Positions 54,101 through 63,080 of a stretch of DNA of 64,000 bases are shown one piece after another; positions within the stretch are counted from its first letter, which is position 1, and every line of letters begins with the position of its first letter. A program made the translations under genes and the position numbers. The notes beneath the pieces are model-generated. The model did no database searches, had not been told where the DNA came from, and saw only the letters and a program-made list of their open reading frames with translations. The DNA is from Pycnopodia helianthoides. Lineage: Eukaryota > Echinodermata > Asteroidea > Forcipulatida > Asteriidae. Where the stretch lies: positions 5,899,501-5,963,500 of the forward strand of contig CM063260.1 in NCBI GenBank assembly GCA_032158295.1, in the 5' to 3' direction.

Positions 54101-57100
54101 TATCTCTTAAATTGTTCTGTTTTTAATGTTGTTGCTGTTGTTTAATTTTGTTACTGTTGTTTAATTTTGTCACTGTTGTTTAATTTTGTTAACTGTTTAG
54201 TTTTGTGAAGCCCGGGTCATCACTGCACGCGAAAGCGAATCATGTGACACAAACAATACCTAATGCACTGTTTTTTTTTTTCCAATTGTGACGCGAGGAA
54301 ATTCGCTTCGCTTTCACAATTCGCATGATGTATGAGCCGGGCTTGACACTGAGGGGTCAGGACACTGGATGTAACTCGTGCACGGGATTCTTGTTGCTCT
54401 TTCTGCGTGTCGTGCCCTTGTGGGACCAACTTTCTTGGCTCTAGGTTTTCATTTTTCTTGTCTTGGTGTTTTTCATCTCTGTAAAATGCCCAAAGACCCT
54501 GGTTGGGTTGAGGGGTGCTCTTTAAAAGCTGTTATTGTTATTATTATTGATTGCTATAGAAACAACATTTCTGCATGACACTTCCCACCTGAATAATATT
54601 GTCTGTGGATTATAATATTGTTATATATTTTTTGCAGGAATTTTGGAATGTACGGAGTATACAGTGCTCGAACACATCATTGTATGGTTAAAGCCAAATA
54701 ATATTCTTTATCCCCAGTGCAAGTTTAACATCTATTAAAAAGGTATTATTGGTGTTTTATCCTTGATGTGTTTTTTTTTTTCTGGGGCAACCGTTCTCAT
54801 CGCAACTAGCGGTCTTACAACACCTCGGCCTGGAATTTCGTCCCTGAGAGGGCAAGGCCAATTTTCATTTTGTAAAGGGCACTTCCATAGGAAAATCTTA
54901 AAGTCTATTGGAGACTTTTGAAGAGGCACCAAGGCCAAGACCAGGGCAACAAGGCCATGGCCTCTGTGGCCTCGTGTTATTCCAGACCTGACACCTTCAT
55001 TCGCACACCACACAAAACATAAATACATTAATGTACCTACCAAAAACAAGTTCTTCAAATTTGGTAGGTAGATTCCGGCAGTGGTCGTTAGTCTGTTGCC
55101 TCTCAACTCCAGTGTGTGCAGTCTACCGAGACTTGAGGGCTGTAGGCCGCTCACCATGCTGATTTCATTGACTGTAAACAAAACCAATACTCGTCGTTCA
55201 ATGAGGTGCAAAAACTGTATCACTAATGCATGTTTCCGTTTAAAGGTATTATACAGGATTGGTACAGCTGACAAAATAGTTGCAGACAGTGTCTATGTTT
55301 TGTGCGATCAACCATATACATGAAATAACAAACCTGTGAAAATTTGGGCGTAATCCGTTGTGTGAGTCAGGAGAAAATAGTGGAAAACCATGTACAATTT
55401 TCAGCGCATAAACACATTGTCCTTTATTTTGGTTGTAACAACCGAAATTAGCTGTTGCGTTTTTTTAGGTTTTCATTTAGCAAAGGCTTTTGCAAGGCAA
55501 AGAGCAGGGGCAACAGAGCCATGCCCTTCCACAGCCTCTTTGTAATTCCTGGCCTGTACCAAACAATAATTCTTTCAATTCCAAACCTCCACTTACAGGT
55601 TGTACAATTATATAAAAAAAAAGGAAGGAGGTTTTCTATGTCTTGTAAAAATAATTCTAGGGCAGTGAAAATTTTGAGCTACAAAACCTGGACATTTCAA
55701 GCCCTGTTTACACCCAGGGCCCAATTTCATAGAGCTGCTTAACCGCCGATTCTGTGCTTACGTACGAGTTTCTATTTCATAGCGCTGCTAACCGTAAGCA
55801 CACGAAAAGGCATGCTAACCTGCCTGAAAATGAATGACATGACAATGCAATTACATGGTGAACGCGCAAGATGACTGCCTTATTTTCTTGCTAACCTGTG
55901 AAATACGCTTATGCTTAAGCAAATTTTTCTGCTACAGTTAGCACCAAAATTTGCTTACCGTTAAACAGCGCTATGAAATTGGGCCCAGGTAGAATGCATA
56001 TCCAACTCAGATCTCTATTTCGGGTTTCCCAAGCTTAGTGCCAAAATCTGCGCAAGAAGAGTCAGGTTTGCAGGGCACTGCTATCGTCACCCTGAACTTT
56101 CAGCCAGCAAGCTTGTCCTCTGGGATCCCCAAGCAAGGTGGAGCCCAAAGAGGACGAGGTCACCTGACTTATGTGGACGTACTAAGAAGGGACACTGGGT
56201 TTTTGACAGCAGATGAAATATCTAAAGGCATGAGGGACAGGGAGACCTGGGGACAACTCTGTCGTGACATCATCGGCCGAGGACACCACTCGAAATAGAA
56301 GAAGAGACTGAACCAAGCCTTGACTTTACTTACAAGATAAATTGAGCGACTCCAAGAGTGGATGATTGATGCCCTCTGTTGATGTGATGCGATTATTTGA
56401 GAAGCTCGCAACTTGGAGATACGGTAACTCGTCCAACTGGGCCGACTGCAGAAGGTTACGCTCACACTTCAAGGTCAGCAGGTGGGTCAAGGAGTTCAGA
56501 GGTGACAGGTCGCGGAGCGTGTTCATTGAGAGGTCAACGTACCGGAGATGGATGAAAGAACTCAGAATTGCAACGTCTGTAATTTCTCTGATGAACAAGA
56601 GAAATTGAGAGCATAAATTTTTGTTTGATTTACGACGGTTAAAACAACGGTATTCAGCACTGGTAATGCCAGTATTAAATGTAACAAATGCTTTGTTGTT
56701 CCCTATCCTTGTAATGGACTAATCCATTAAGCCCCGCCCACAATACTTATTGCCTTCGATGACGCTCATGGCAGAGATATACTTATCTTGGCCCAAGACT
56801 TTATTCTTGAGAGGGCGAGGTAGTGCTCTTGTCAAGAAGGGCATTTCAATGAGGGAAATATAAATTTGTATTGGAACATTTTGAGGGGCAACAAAGCAAA
56901 GACCAAGGGCATTGAAGGCAAGGGGGTATGACCTGGGGCAATGTGCCTGTAAATGCTGCGTCACCAAAAATATACTCATAACATATGGGGGACATTGACT
57001 CCCAAAGAAGGCGTCAGGTGAATAGGGTCGATAATACATGTTTCTGTTTCTGTACATATAGAACATGACCCTTGACCAGGTCAGTGAGGGGTGGGGCAAG

Positions 57101-59002
57101 GATGTTGACACCTTGACATACCTGTCTTTTACGTCTAGCCTGACGTAGGCGTGTGCTAGGCCACTCCCAATCTTAGCTAATAAGGACAAACATTCTCCAA
57201 CTATGTCTTCTGTAAGTGGATTCTCTGGAAGTTTCTAGGGAAAACAAATTACAAAAATAGATTGCAACTGGTTAATAATTTACACATGTATTTGCTCATT
57301 CACAAAACCGTGATAATTTTGTCAGTTTCTTAACCTCTTAAAGAGCACTCTCTTGAATTTCATGAAAATCTCCAGGGCCCAATTTCATAGAGCTGCTATA
57401 TGCAGCAAATATTGCTTTTAAAACAATTTCCTGCTATAAAGTAAAAAAAGAGCAGGATGCCAGTCACAGATGGTACATGTGACATGATATTTTGGCTGGT
57501 AACCTTATTCTGGTAAGCAAATATTTTTAAGTAGCGCTGTGAAATTGGGCCCAGGCAGTAAAGCACAGGTCTTGTAGCTTAGCCATTTCACTGGACCATT
57601 TCACTAGGGCGATTTTTAAGTTCAGGCGATCATGATTTTCATAGCTTTGACAAATCAACACTTTGAACTTTGTTGGGGTTTCAGATTTTATCGCACTACT
57701 GTCATATTATTTGGTTAAAAAGAACAGCACAGCCAAAAAGGCAGCACTGCGTCCAATATACATTTTTGCAGAAATATTATACAAACATACTGTACAATAG
57801 GAAAACACACTGTGCTGTGTGCAAAAATCAGGACACTAGATATGATTGTGAAATTTGTCACTGTGATTGAACATCATTTTTGCAAAACAACCTTTTTTTC
57901 AAGAAATAAGGTCTTCAAATAGGCCTAGGCATGTCATGTAACTTTTTCATTCAAAACTTTCTTAATATTTTTATGCAGATTTGGAAAGATCTTTGCAAAA
58001 GATGAAGAAAAGTTTTCAAATGATTCAATTTTGCCAAGTAGTTTTTGAGGTAAAGCAGTTTAAAGTTAACTTATTTTATGTAAATATGTAAAATTGTAAA
58101 AGAAGTGCCATTTCACATCGAAATGGCTCTTAAAAGTTTACCTTTGCAAAAAAAACAACACAGGTAGCATGGGTTTGTTGAATAAATCTTCAAGAAATGT
58201 AGATTTAACTTCTTCATAAATTGTTTCTTTTCTTTTCTTGATGACTTTCAAGAATTCAACTCGCACTCTACCGTAAAACCTTCACTTCAGTCCAGAAATG
58301 ACGTCAGATTAAGTGTGCATAAAGTCGTGAGCTTTCCATCAGTGCCAAAATTGAGTACAATTGGTGGCGCTATCACATCTTTTGTTTTATCTTGCAAGCT
58401 GCAAGTGGAGCCGAACAAGTGGCGATTTTAGAAATAAATTAAGGTAATTAAAATTAAATCACTATTTATTTTAAATTTGGGGAAAATCATTATAATATCA
58501 TTGACTTCAAACATCCCTTAAAGTATTTTGGAGAACAAATAAATTAAGCGGACTAACAACTAATAATTTTCTCTGTTTTGTTTTGTGTCAAGTCAAGTAA
58601 GTGTCTTCTCGGAAATGAAATGGGGCACATCTGATGGTGCAGAGTAATTAAAAAATGAGGTTTAAACTTCATTAATCTTATGTAATAAATATATCTGAAG
58701 TGAATGCATGCTGCACCGAATGACACTTTATCAACGGGCACTATAGTGACACTGTGGATGGATCTGTACTGTATGTATCTGTGACTGTGCTGTGTGTCAC
58801 CTGTCACTGTCGACTCAGTCTCAGGGTGTGTGTACAAATCAGATGGCCAAAATGGCAAAGCAGACGACTTCACACATGTCACACGAACCTCTTCTTCTTC
58901 TTGCTCTGCACCCTCCTCTTCTCCTCCTTCTTCTTCTCCCAATTCAGGCTCTTCAACTCCCTCTTGATCCTCGTCGTACTCTTGCTCTGAATAATCTGAC
59001 AT
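45436..59002 (-). CDS. LRRC23: LRRC23, leucine-rich-repeat radial-spoke protein (spliced gene, 6 coding exons)
   Basis: Homologue of LRRC23, an axonemal leucine-rich-repeat protein of the third radial spoke in motile cilia, needed for sperm motility in mammals. The exons give 339 residues; human is 343. An acidic N-terminus (1-38) is followed by the conserved LTEDIVGECLSLLAKIGSGL and AHAYVRLDVKDR segments. At least seven LRR strands run from about residue 80 to 280 (for example HLRYVDLSMNTL, HLLTLKCERNLL, YLQVASFSNNRI, LESLNLSFNEI, LHTLELRGNRL, HLTTLHLRDNKI, LQYINMRGNNV). A capping LRALILSECPCAD segment follows, then a charged helical C-terminus (NNEERQEAEELYEQRRAEEL). Every junction is in phase and most donors are consensus. 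The order of blocks matches the vertebrate protein exactly. The C-terminal end is ambiguous. Confidence 0.94.
45696..45950 (-). mobile_element. SINE family B, reverse copy in LRRC23 intron 5
   Basis: Minus strand: GTGGGTTCGAATCCCGGTAG, CACTTGGTGTCCTTTGGGCA, GGGTACCTGCGAGGGTGGAG. It has the same 3' body as 6205-6572. The head is partly degraded. Confidence 0.7.
46067..46421 (+). pseudogene. LINE reverse-transcriptase C-terminal remnant (frameshifted)
   Basis: The frame from 46067 encodes YGSETWTLLKCDPRRLESFH and RYQRSILGIRWFDFIRNHDV, the YGxETW and RILGIRW signatures found after the RT domain of LINE polyproteins. At a run of ten Cs (about 46208) the frame shifts. It then continues ILHRRHALFSFLVRLDENTP and AKKALDIAINSWQRSTPSS, the usual RRxALFGHVxRLxDxTPA block. 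A dead fragment in LRRC23 intron 5, opposite strand. Confidence 0.78.
46597..46810 (-). CDS. LRRC23: LRRC23 exon, LRR strands 6-8
   Basis: 214 nt after acceptor CTTTATCAAAG, with donor GTAAGT in phase 1. It encodes GGNLIAKVEGLERMEHLTTL, HLRDNKIEKLDGFAE, LQYINMRGNNV and SLPKLRALILS. It is separated from the previous exon by an 8.2-kb intron. Confidence 0.94.
48008..48110. repeat. Pyrimidine (TTC)n run followed by ~37-nt poly(A)
   Basis: CTTCTTCTTCTTCTTCT at about 48034, then a long A tract at 48080-48108. Confidence 0.85.
49060..49290 (+). mobile_element. LINE 3' end with (ATT)n tail
   Basis: TGAAGCACCTTGAGGCCCTT, AAGGCGCTCTATAAATATTG and (ATT)n are typical of a LINE 3' terminus. The last part resembles the tail of SINE B at 6205-6250. 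Confidence 0.6.
49330..49760. repeat. MITE-1 interior with 21-bp minisatellite
   Basis: Tandem CTGTTGCCCTGGTCTTGGCC units of 21 bp (about ten in total, in two or three blocks) are separated by TTCGTAAGATTCCCATAAAC TTTGAAGATTTT, the MITE-1 right interior, which itself recurs three times. Open frames here (ALVLASV repeats) are artefacts. Confidence 0.85.
49950..50340 (-). repeat. GAGTCTGTAAACCTCC-family repeat interrupted by a palindrome
   Basis: The minus strand carries TTGTGTCCAAACCTGTAG, ACAGAGTCTGTAAACCTCCT and GAATTGTAACATTTGGGAGG, then the inserted palindrome 50019-50220, then GGTCTAGAATAAGGGGAACC. The uninterrupted state is visible at 30330 and 38445. Confidence 0.72.
50019..50220. mobile_element. 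Near-perfect 200-bp palindromic MITE
   Basis: The left arm GTTGATTTCACAAAACTCTT, CCTAACTTAGGACTAGTCCT, AGGCAATGCTAAGAGATAGG is mirrored by the right arm ending AAGAGTTTTGTGAAATCGAC, with one mismatch over 70 nt. The centre repeats the GGACTAGTCC motif. Confidence 0.85.
50700..52510. other. No supported gene within LRRC23 intron 4
   Basis: AT-rich DNA with A-rich runs at 51010-51055, 51320-51340 and 52345-52365. A TTTAAAGGGAACGTGCATCA repeat-like start lies at 51902. Confidence 0.35.
52512..52700. mobile_element. MITE-3 copy
   Basis: GAGCTCACTTTCACAGAGCT, TGGTTACCAGCCAAAATACC, ATGTCACATGTGCCATCTGT. The right end is degraded. Confidence 0.6.
52815..53130 (+). mobile_element. SINE family B, diverged copy
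   Basis: GTGTGGGTTCAAGTCCCGTT, GTCCTTGAGCAAGATACTGT, then a different 3' body (GGGCGGGACATTAAGCCGTT, GTTTACAGGTTTCCTTGTGA). The body may be a related but separate subfamily. Confidence 0.6.
53695..54000. mobile_element. Inverted-ended element (TTTACAGGCAAA)
   Basis: TTTACAGGCAAACAATATAA at the left end mirrors TTTTGCCTGTAAA at the right. The interior has repeated AAGATAATATC/GATATTATCT motifs in both orientations. Confidence 0.6.
54826..54990. mobile_element. MITE-1, complete copy next to an LRRC23 exon
   Basis: CGGCCTGGAATTTCGTCCCT to TATTCCAGACCTG, flanked by ACACCT on both sides (54820-54825 and 54991-54996). 165 bp; it ends 51 bp downstream of the LRRC23 donor at 55040. Confidence 0.85.
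55041..55171 (-). CDS. LRRC23: LRRC23 exon, LRR strands 5-6
   Basis: 131 nt after acceptor GTTTTGTTTACAG. The split codon T|TC gives Phe, completing LSFNEISMVSGL. It then encodes LGRLHTLELRGNRLTTTAG and LPNLKNLFL and ends in phase 0 at donor GTAGGT. The human counterpart is LHTVELRGNQLESTLGINLP. Confidence 0.92.
55243..55430 (+). mobile_element. TTAA-type element without minisatellite
   Basis: TTTAAAGGTATTATACAGGA, TTGCAGACAGTGTCTATG, GAGTCAGGAGAAAATAGTGG and AAACACATTGTCCTTT are colinear with 20577-20740. This copy shows only one GGATTGGTACAG at the site where the other locus has a 1.1-kb array. Confidence 0.65.
55717..55986. mobile_element. MITE-3, complete 270-bp copy
   Basis: GGGCCCAATTTCATAGAGCT at the left and GCGCTATGAAATTGGGCCC at the right form the terminal inverted repeat. 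Internal CTTAAGCA/TGCTTA motifs mirror about the centre. The bases next to it suggest a target duplication but are too short to prove. Confidence 0.72.
56040..56298 (+). pseudogene. LINE C-terminal remnant (RGRGHLTYVDVLRRD block)
   Basis: Encodes GAQRGRGHLTYVDVLRRDTG, then FLTADEISKGMRDRETWGQL and GRGHHSK-stop. This matches the extreme C-terminus of many LINE polyproteins (RGRPxxTYVDxLxxDTG, followed by MxDRxxW). Only the last exon-sized tail survives. It lies 36 bp from the LRRC23 exon at 56334 and in the opposite direction. Confidence 0.75.
56334..56587 (-). CDS. LRRC23: LRRC23 exon, LRR strands 1-4
   Basis: 254 nt after acceptor TTGTTCATCAG, with donor GTAAGT. It encodes EITDVAILSSFIHLRYVDLS, then DLSPLNSLTHLL, LDELPYLQVASF and TSTEGINHPLLESLNL. 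These match human DLTDIYLLRSYIHLRYVDIS and following repeats. A LINE remnant lies 38 bp away on the opposite strand (56040-56298). Confidence 0.94.
56790..56930. mobile_element. MITE-1, eroded copy in LRRC23 intron 2
   Basis: TTCTTGAGAGGGCGAGGTAG, AGAAGGGCATTTCAATGAGG, GGGGCAACAAAGCAAAGACC. Both termini are lost. Confidence 0.55.
57122..57234 (-). CDS. LRRC23: LRRC23 exon encoding LTED/AHAYV block
   Basis: 113 nt after acceptor GTTTTCCCTAG, ending AG|GTATGT, which splits an Arg codon completed by the next exon. It encodes KLPENPLTEDIVGECLSLL and GLAHAYVRLDVKD, nearly identical to human PLTEDMMKEGLSLL and GLAHAYVKLEVKE. Confidence 0.92.
57235..58888 (-). other. LRRC23 intron 1 with MITE-3
   Basis: MITE-3 lies at 57375-57552. 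The remaining 1.3 kb is AT-rich without a recognised exon or repeat. If a small additional LRRC23 exon exists it must keep phase 0, and I did not find one. Confidence 0.45.
57375..57552. mobile_element. MITE-3, complete 178-bp copy
   Basis: GGGCCCAATTTCATAGAGCT to GCGCTGTGAAATTGGGCCC, interior GATATTTTGGCTGGTAACCT. Flanked by CCA/AGG remnants. Confidence 0.72.
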
Positions 59003-59058
59003 TTTGATCAAGGAAACGTCGTTGTCAGATTAGAATCTTTCACCACTCCACACGATGT
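58889..59058 (-). CDS. LRRC23: LRRC23 exon with 5' UTR, start codon and acidic N-terminus
   Basis: An acceptor TTTTGTTTTGCAG ends at 59059, so the exon begins at 59058 with 56 nt of 5' UTR. ATG at 59002-59000 starts MSDYSEQEYDEDQ, matching the human MSDEDDLED start. 38 acidic codons end GAG with the weak donor GTTCGT in phase 0. A further non-coding first exon should lie upstream (above 59100). The weak donor leaves the exact 3' edge less certain than the other junctions. Confidence 0.8.
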
Positions 59059-60470
59059 CTGCAAAACAAAATTGTGTATATCCAAGATGGCGGGTTGACA
59101 TGGTGACCGTCAATTGACCCCATGCCATTCAGGTTTTTATCTCAAAAGAAATATAAAAACATCGCTCAAAAGCAGTCCAAAGAACTCTTATAACATTCAG
59201 CACCAAGAAATAACTTGAATAGGTAATAAAACTGACTGAAAAAATGATATCATCTTAATTTTATTTTAGGGATTATTTAACTGGTTCCCACATGTTGTCC
59301 GCAAGCGATTTTTAACCAGTGGTGACACCAGCGACGTTTGGTTATTTAATCATGAATGAAAATAGTAACGTAGTGATCGAGGATGGGGTCATCCGGTCAT
59401 GCACTCTCTCTCTCTGCGCAGCTAAATCCTCATTTCAATATCAACGAGATTTGAGAATGTACGTGAACGCACAATCGAATCAGAAGGCAACTTACCCGCT
59501 GACTGTACGCACGCAACCGGGGAACACCAAGTAGTACACACGGCGCTTGATTTCTGGTAAGATTTTGTCCAATTTCCCATCACTTTTTGACACATACGAC
59601 AACCCTTCTTCCTCGCCAGAGTGTGGTTGCCACCGTCCGAGTTGAGTGTTTTTTTAATTCTAAGTGAGAGTCGTCATGCAGAATTGGTTACGAAACGAGT
59701 TGAACTTAAAAATGTATTTTGGGTTGATTTCGTTCAAAATGACGAGGTTTTTGACAAAATATATTATTTTAATGATTCATGAAGAAATTTAAAGATTGAA
59801 AACAAATGTTAAATGATTTACACATACATGTAATACTAACATGGTAACTAATGGTATGAAGATAGTCATGGTGAAATATTTCCCTTAAATATTTTTACCT
59901 AAAAAATGCAGGTTTTTACAGAAAAAGAAAGACAGTGTTAGTAGATATTCTATTTTTACTTGTTACCAATGCAACCGCCACACTGTACAGTGCTGGTAAA
60001 GTATCTTATCCAAAACAATGATGTGAAATTGCAATTTCTGACTTTTTTCCCTCTTTAAAAAACCTTGAGAATCCACAAATCAGAAAAAGAAAAATGTAAT
60101 TAATACTATCCATTGGACATGTTGGAGTGAATTTTAAAATGAAAGAGTAAAATTTTTAATTTTTTGCAATGAAAAAAAGAAAGACAAAAAGTGCAACACA
60201 TGATTCGATTGCGGGACATGTCACTTTGGAAGTGGGAGTGTAGTTCTTGGCTGCTAGGATGTAGACGATAAATTTGTTAATTGAATACATTATGTCTGCT
60301 ACTCGTGTACTTGTCAAAGAGGGCGCTTTATGATCTGATCTGGCAGCGAAACAACGTTTTGGATGATTTTACCGACGCCAGTTAAGTATCCCTGCCTTTA
60401 AAAAAAATGAGTATAAACAAAACAACTTTGTTTTTTATCGAATTTGTGAGTCTGATCCGATGCTTGAAAA
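59059..60470 (-). promoter_or_regulatory. LRRC23 upstream region; expected non-coding first exon and promoter
   Basis: The acceptor at 59059 implies that transcription starts upstream. The interval is AT-rich with a relatively CG-rich part at 59320-59540. I cannot point to a specific promoter element or to the missing 5' UTR exon. An open frame on the + strand at 59319-59534 has no family resemblance. Confidence 0.25.
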
Positions 60471-60484
60471 CAGTGATGGGGCTT

Positions 60485-61800
60485 TTCACTGTTTTCTTGT
60501 GACTCCGATGACCGATTGAGCTTTAACTTTCACAGGTCTGTTTTTTCAATCATCTGTTGGGTCACACAAAGTGCGGATACTGGCCTTTGACAATTGCCAA
60601 TATTGGCCACATGCTTTCAAAGAATTGTGTAGTTCTTGCGATTATCGTAATCATCGTAACCCTACATGGTATTGTTACTCTACTGTTAGTGTTAGTCATT
60701 GATGTTATTGTTTTATAGCTCAGTCAATTCATACATCTTTTCAATAAGTCTCTCCCATAGATGTCAACAACAACAATGCTGTCAAATGTTAAAAGATTTG
60801 AATGTGGCTTGAGAATGCAGGTTAACATTAACAAAAATGCAAACAATTTTGGAGATAAAAAATCCTTATTGATGACTTAATAAAAGTTGCTGACATGTGC
60901 ACATGACAGCGAAAAAGCATTTATTTTTATTTACTTGGTTTCATCAACTGTATTAGTTTTTATAATCCAAGTTTCTTGGCAGGCGTAGTACATGTACATT
61001 CATTGATGTAATGAACTGGACTACATTCCCCCCCCCCAAAAAAACCCCCAAAACCCAAAACCCAATAAACACATTTTATGTGTTTCGCCCCAGTAACTGA
61101 ACATTTTATACAGTTTTCTGAATTGACCAAGTTGAAATAATGTGTGGGAGACTCCATCAGAATCGATGAATGTTGATAATAATATGTGACTTATTGTTAT
61201 GACTGGTTTTCCTGTTGATTTGGAGCTATTGTGCTCAGTTTGGGTTCCCCGTGTAACCTTGTTTTGATTGTTAGTTTTAGGGTGTAGTCATTGTCCAGAT
61301 ACTTGTAACAATAACGGGACCGTCGTGAGCCTGATACTTGCTCCATGTGCAGGGGATCAGGTGAGCAAAGTGGCACTTTCCGTTGCCTTTCAACTTTGTG
61401 GCACGAGGTTCAAATCCCAACTGGGACATGAATCAACACGATTCAAAGGTCTCTGTTTCATCGCTCGTTATTGTAGAGCGACGTTTAACATCTCAAAATT
61501 CTTCGCCAAAGTTGAGATCCCCCCCCCAAACAGAATAAGTTCTGACTTCTGAGTTACTACATGTTTATTGTCGAAGGTTAGTATCCGTGTGACCCAGAAT
61601 GAAATCAAACCTGTGAAATTTAAATGCTCAATTGGTCATTGGAGTCACAAGAAAGTAAAACCTGTCACTGTTTTCAAAGAAAGAGTTTTGGACTCTCCTC
61701 AAGATCAAAACTAATTTTTTACTAAATTTTCCACCACGACCATCTTTATACCTTGTAAGGTGTGCAAATCTGTGAACACGGTATCTCACCAATTTTGTGC
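60485..61800. mobile_element. GTGACTCCGATGACC-family repeats in two orientations, SINE A fragment between
   Basis: 60495-60625 matches 5560-5705. 61565-61700 is a reversed copy (AGTATCCGTGTGACCCAGAA, CATTGGAGTCACAAGAAAG). A SINE A fragment with GAGGTTCAAATCCCAACTGG is at 61355-61440. C-runs at 61029 and 61510. Confidence 0.5.
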
Positions 61801-62064
61801 GCACTAGGCCTAGTGCACACCCTTCAAAAGTAGAAATATAAATACCATTTTTTGCACTCTCTGGGCCGGGGTTTCTCTAAGAACTAAGCGTTATTATAGC
61901 TTGAAATATCCTGGCCACAGTGTCACACATGACAGTTGACGGGCAATCAGTTTCAGGAAAATCTTGAAGAAGAAAACAAAGTCATATTTAAAAGTACGCA
62001 TAATTTTGTTGGCGTTGCAAAAAACTTTGTCATAAAAAAATGTCTTGTGCTTCTGAGGGGTTTC

Positions 62065-62232
62065 CAGGTCTGGAATTATACGGAGGCCATGGAGACCATG
62101 GCCTCTGTTGCCCCTGGTCTTGGCCTCGGTGCCCCTTCAAAAGTTTCCCATAGACTTTAGGGATTTCCAATGGAAGTGCCCTTCGAAAAACGAAAATGGC
62201 CTTGCCCTCTCAAAGATGAAATTCCAGGCCTG
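62065..62232. mobile_element. MITE-1, complete 168-bp copy
   Basis: CAGGTCTGGAATTATACGGA to GATGAAATTCCAGGCCTG with GGTTTC directly repeated on both sides (62059-62064 and 62233-62238). Length equals the copy at 13836-14003. Confidence 0.87.
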
Positions 62233-62918
62233 GGTTTCTTTTGCAGGCAGTGCTGTTTGTTGCGTCAGAGTTGCCGATCTAAATTGCCTCATTGTGACGA
62301 GGTCTTACTGCCGAGTTATCCGATGAATCAATCTTAATGGCTATCAGAAGCAGATTGTTAATTTGTACAAATCGGTATGGATACATTCGTAAACGGAAAA
62401 ATCATCTCTGTAGATGTTTTCTATCTGTCTTTGTGACTAAGTTGATAATCCTCATGAGTGGCTCCCAGCCTGATACTTCATTTCTTAAATGCTCAATTGC
62501 TTCCTTTTTAAACAGCATTTTTTTTTTCTCACCTTTTTCAGTTTTTTTGCTCTTCAAAACCTAATTTTTAGCTTTCCTTAGTGTACATGTCCAGGTGTGA
62601 AAAAACAAAACATAACAAACCACGGCAAGGTCATTTCCTTGATACCCTCAGTTGGATCACTTGTAAGATGGAGACAAAGGGCTTTTGTGTCAGTCAGTTT
62701 TTTAACTGATTCCGATGTGTACAAGACCTTGGGTTTATGTGGTACACGTTACTTGTAATTTAACTATAAACTGTCAACGTGCTTTAGTAGTTGTCATTGT
62801 TTATATCTGAGGCTTAGGCCTACATGCAGTATGTTCGGACCCATTTTATTGCGGATTTTCTCTGTGACAAAACACGTCCCCGAATCAGAACCCGACCTCA
62901 CTTTCAGCAGGCCGCGGC
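62233..62918. other. No supported gene
   Basis: AT-rich; frames under 76 codons without recognisable features. Confidence 0.35.
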
Positions 62919-63080
62919 TAATTTCACCTTTGAGAGGGCAAGGCCATTTTCCTTTTGCAAAGGGCACTTCCAAATCTTAAGTCCATGGGAAACTTCTGAG
63001 GCCTAGGGGAAACTTTTGGAGGGGCACCAAGGCCAAGACCAGGGCAACGGCAGGCCCAAGTGGCGTCCATGTAATTCCAA
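62919..63080. mobile_element. MITE-1 copy with eroded ends
   Basis: CTAATTTCACCTTTGAGAGG, GGCCATTTTCCTTTTGCAAA, CACCAAGGCCAAGACCAGGG, ending CATGTAATTCCA. No target duplication remains. Confidence 0.65.

Larger units (their letters stand above)
46811..55040 (-). other. LRRC23 intron 4, 8.2 kb, repeat-filled
   Basis: Contains an unrecognised 115-codon + strand frame (47306-47653), poly(A)/(CTT)n (48005-48110), a LINE 3' tail (49060-49290), a MITE-1 minisatellite (49330-49760), an interrupted dispersed repeat with palindrome (49950-50340), AT-rich DNA, poly(A) at 52345, MITE-3 (52512-52700), SINE B (52815-53130), a TTTACAGGCAAA element (53695-54000), a second LINE-like tail (54460-54555), a SINE C tail (54635-54750) and MITE-1 (54826-54990). 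Confidence 0.6.
55172..56333 (-). other. LRRC23 intron 3 with three repeat remnants
   Basis: Holds the TTAAAGGTATTATACAGGAT element (55243-55430), a short MITE-1 fragment (55476-55556), a MITE-2-like fragment with TTTTGAGCTACAAAACCTGG (55670), MITE-3 (55717-55986) and a LINE remnant (56040-56298). Confidence 0.6.

Noticed and set aside
56169..56333. Continuation of the LRRC23 frame beyond 56334
   Set aside because: The reading frame continues past a consensus GTAAGT donor into antisense LINE sequence; the spliced product matches the family and the extension does not.
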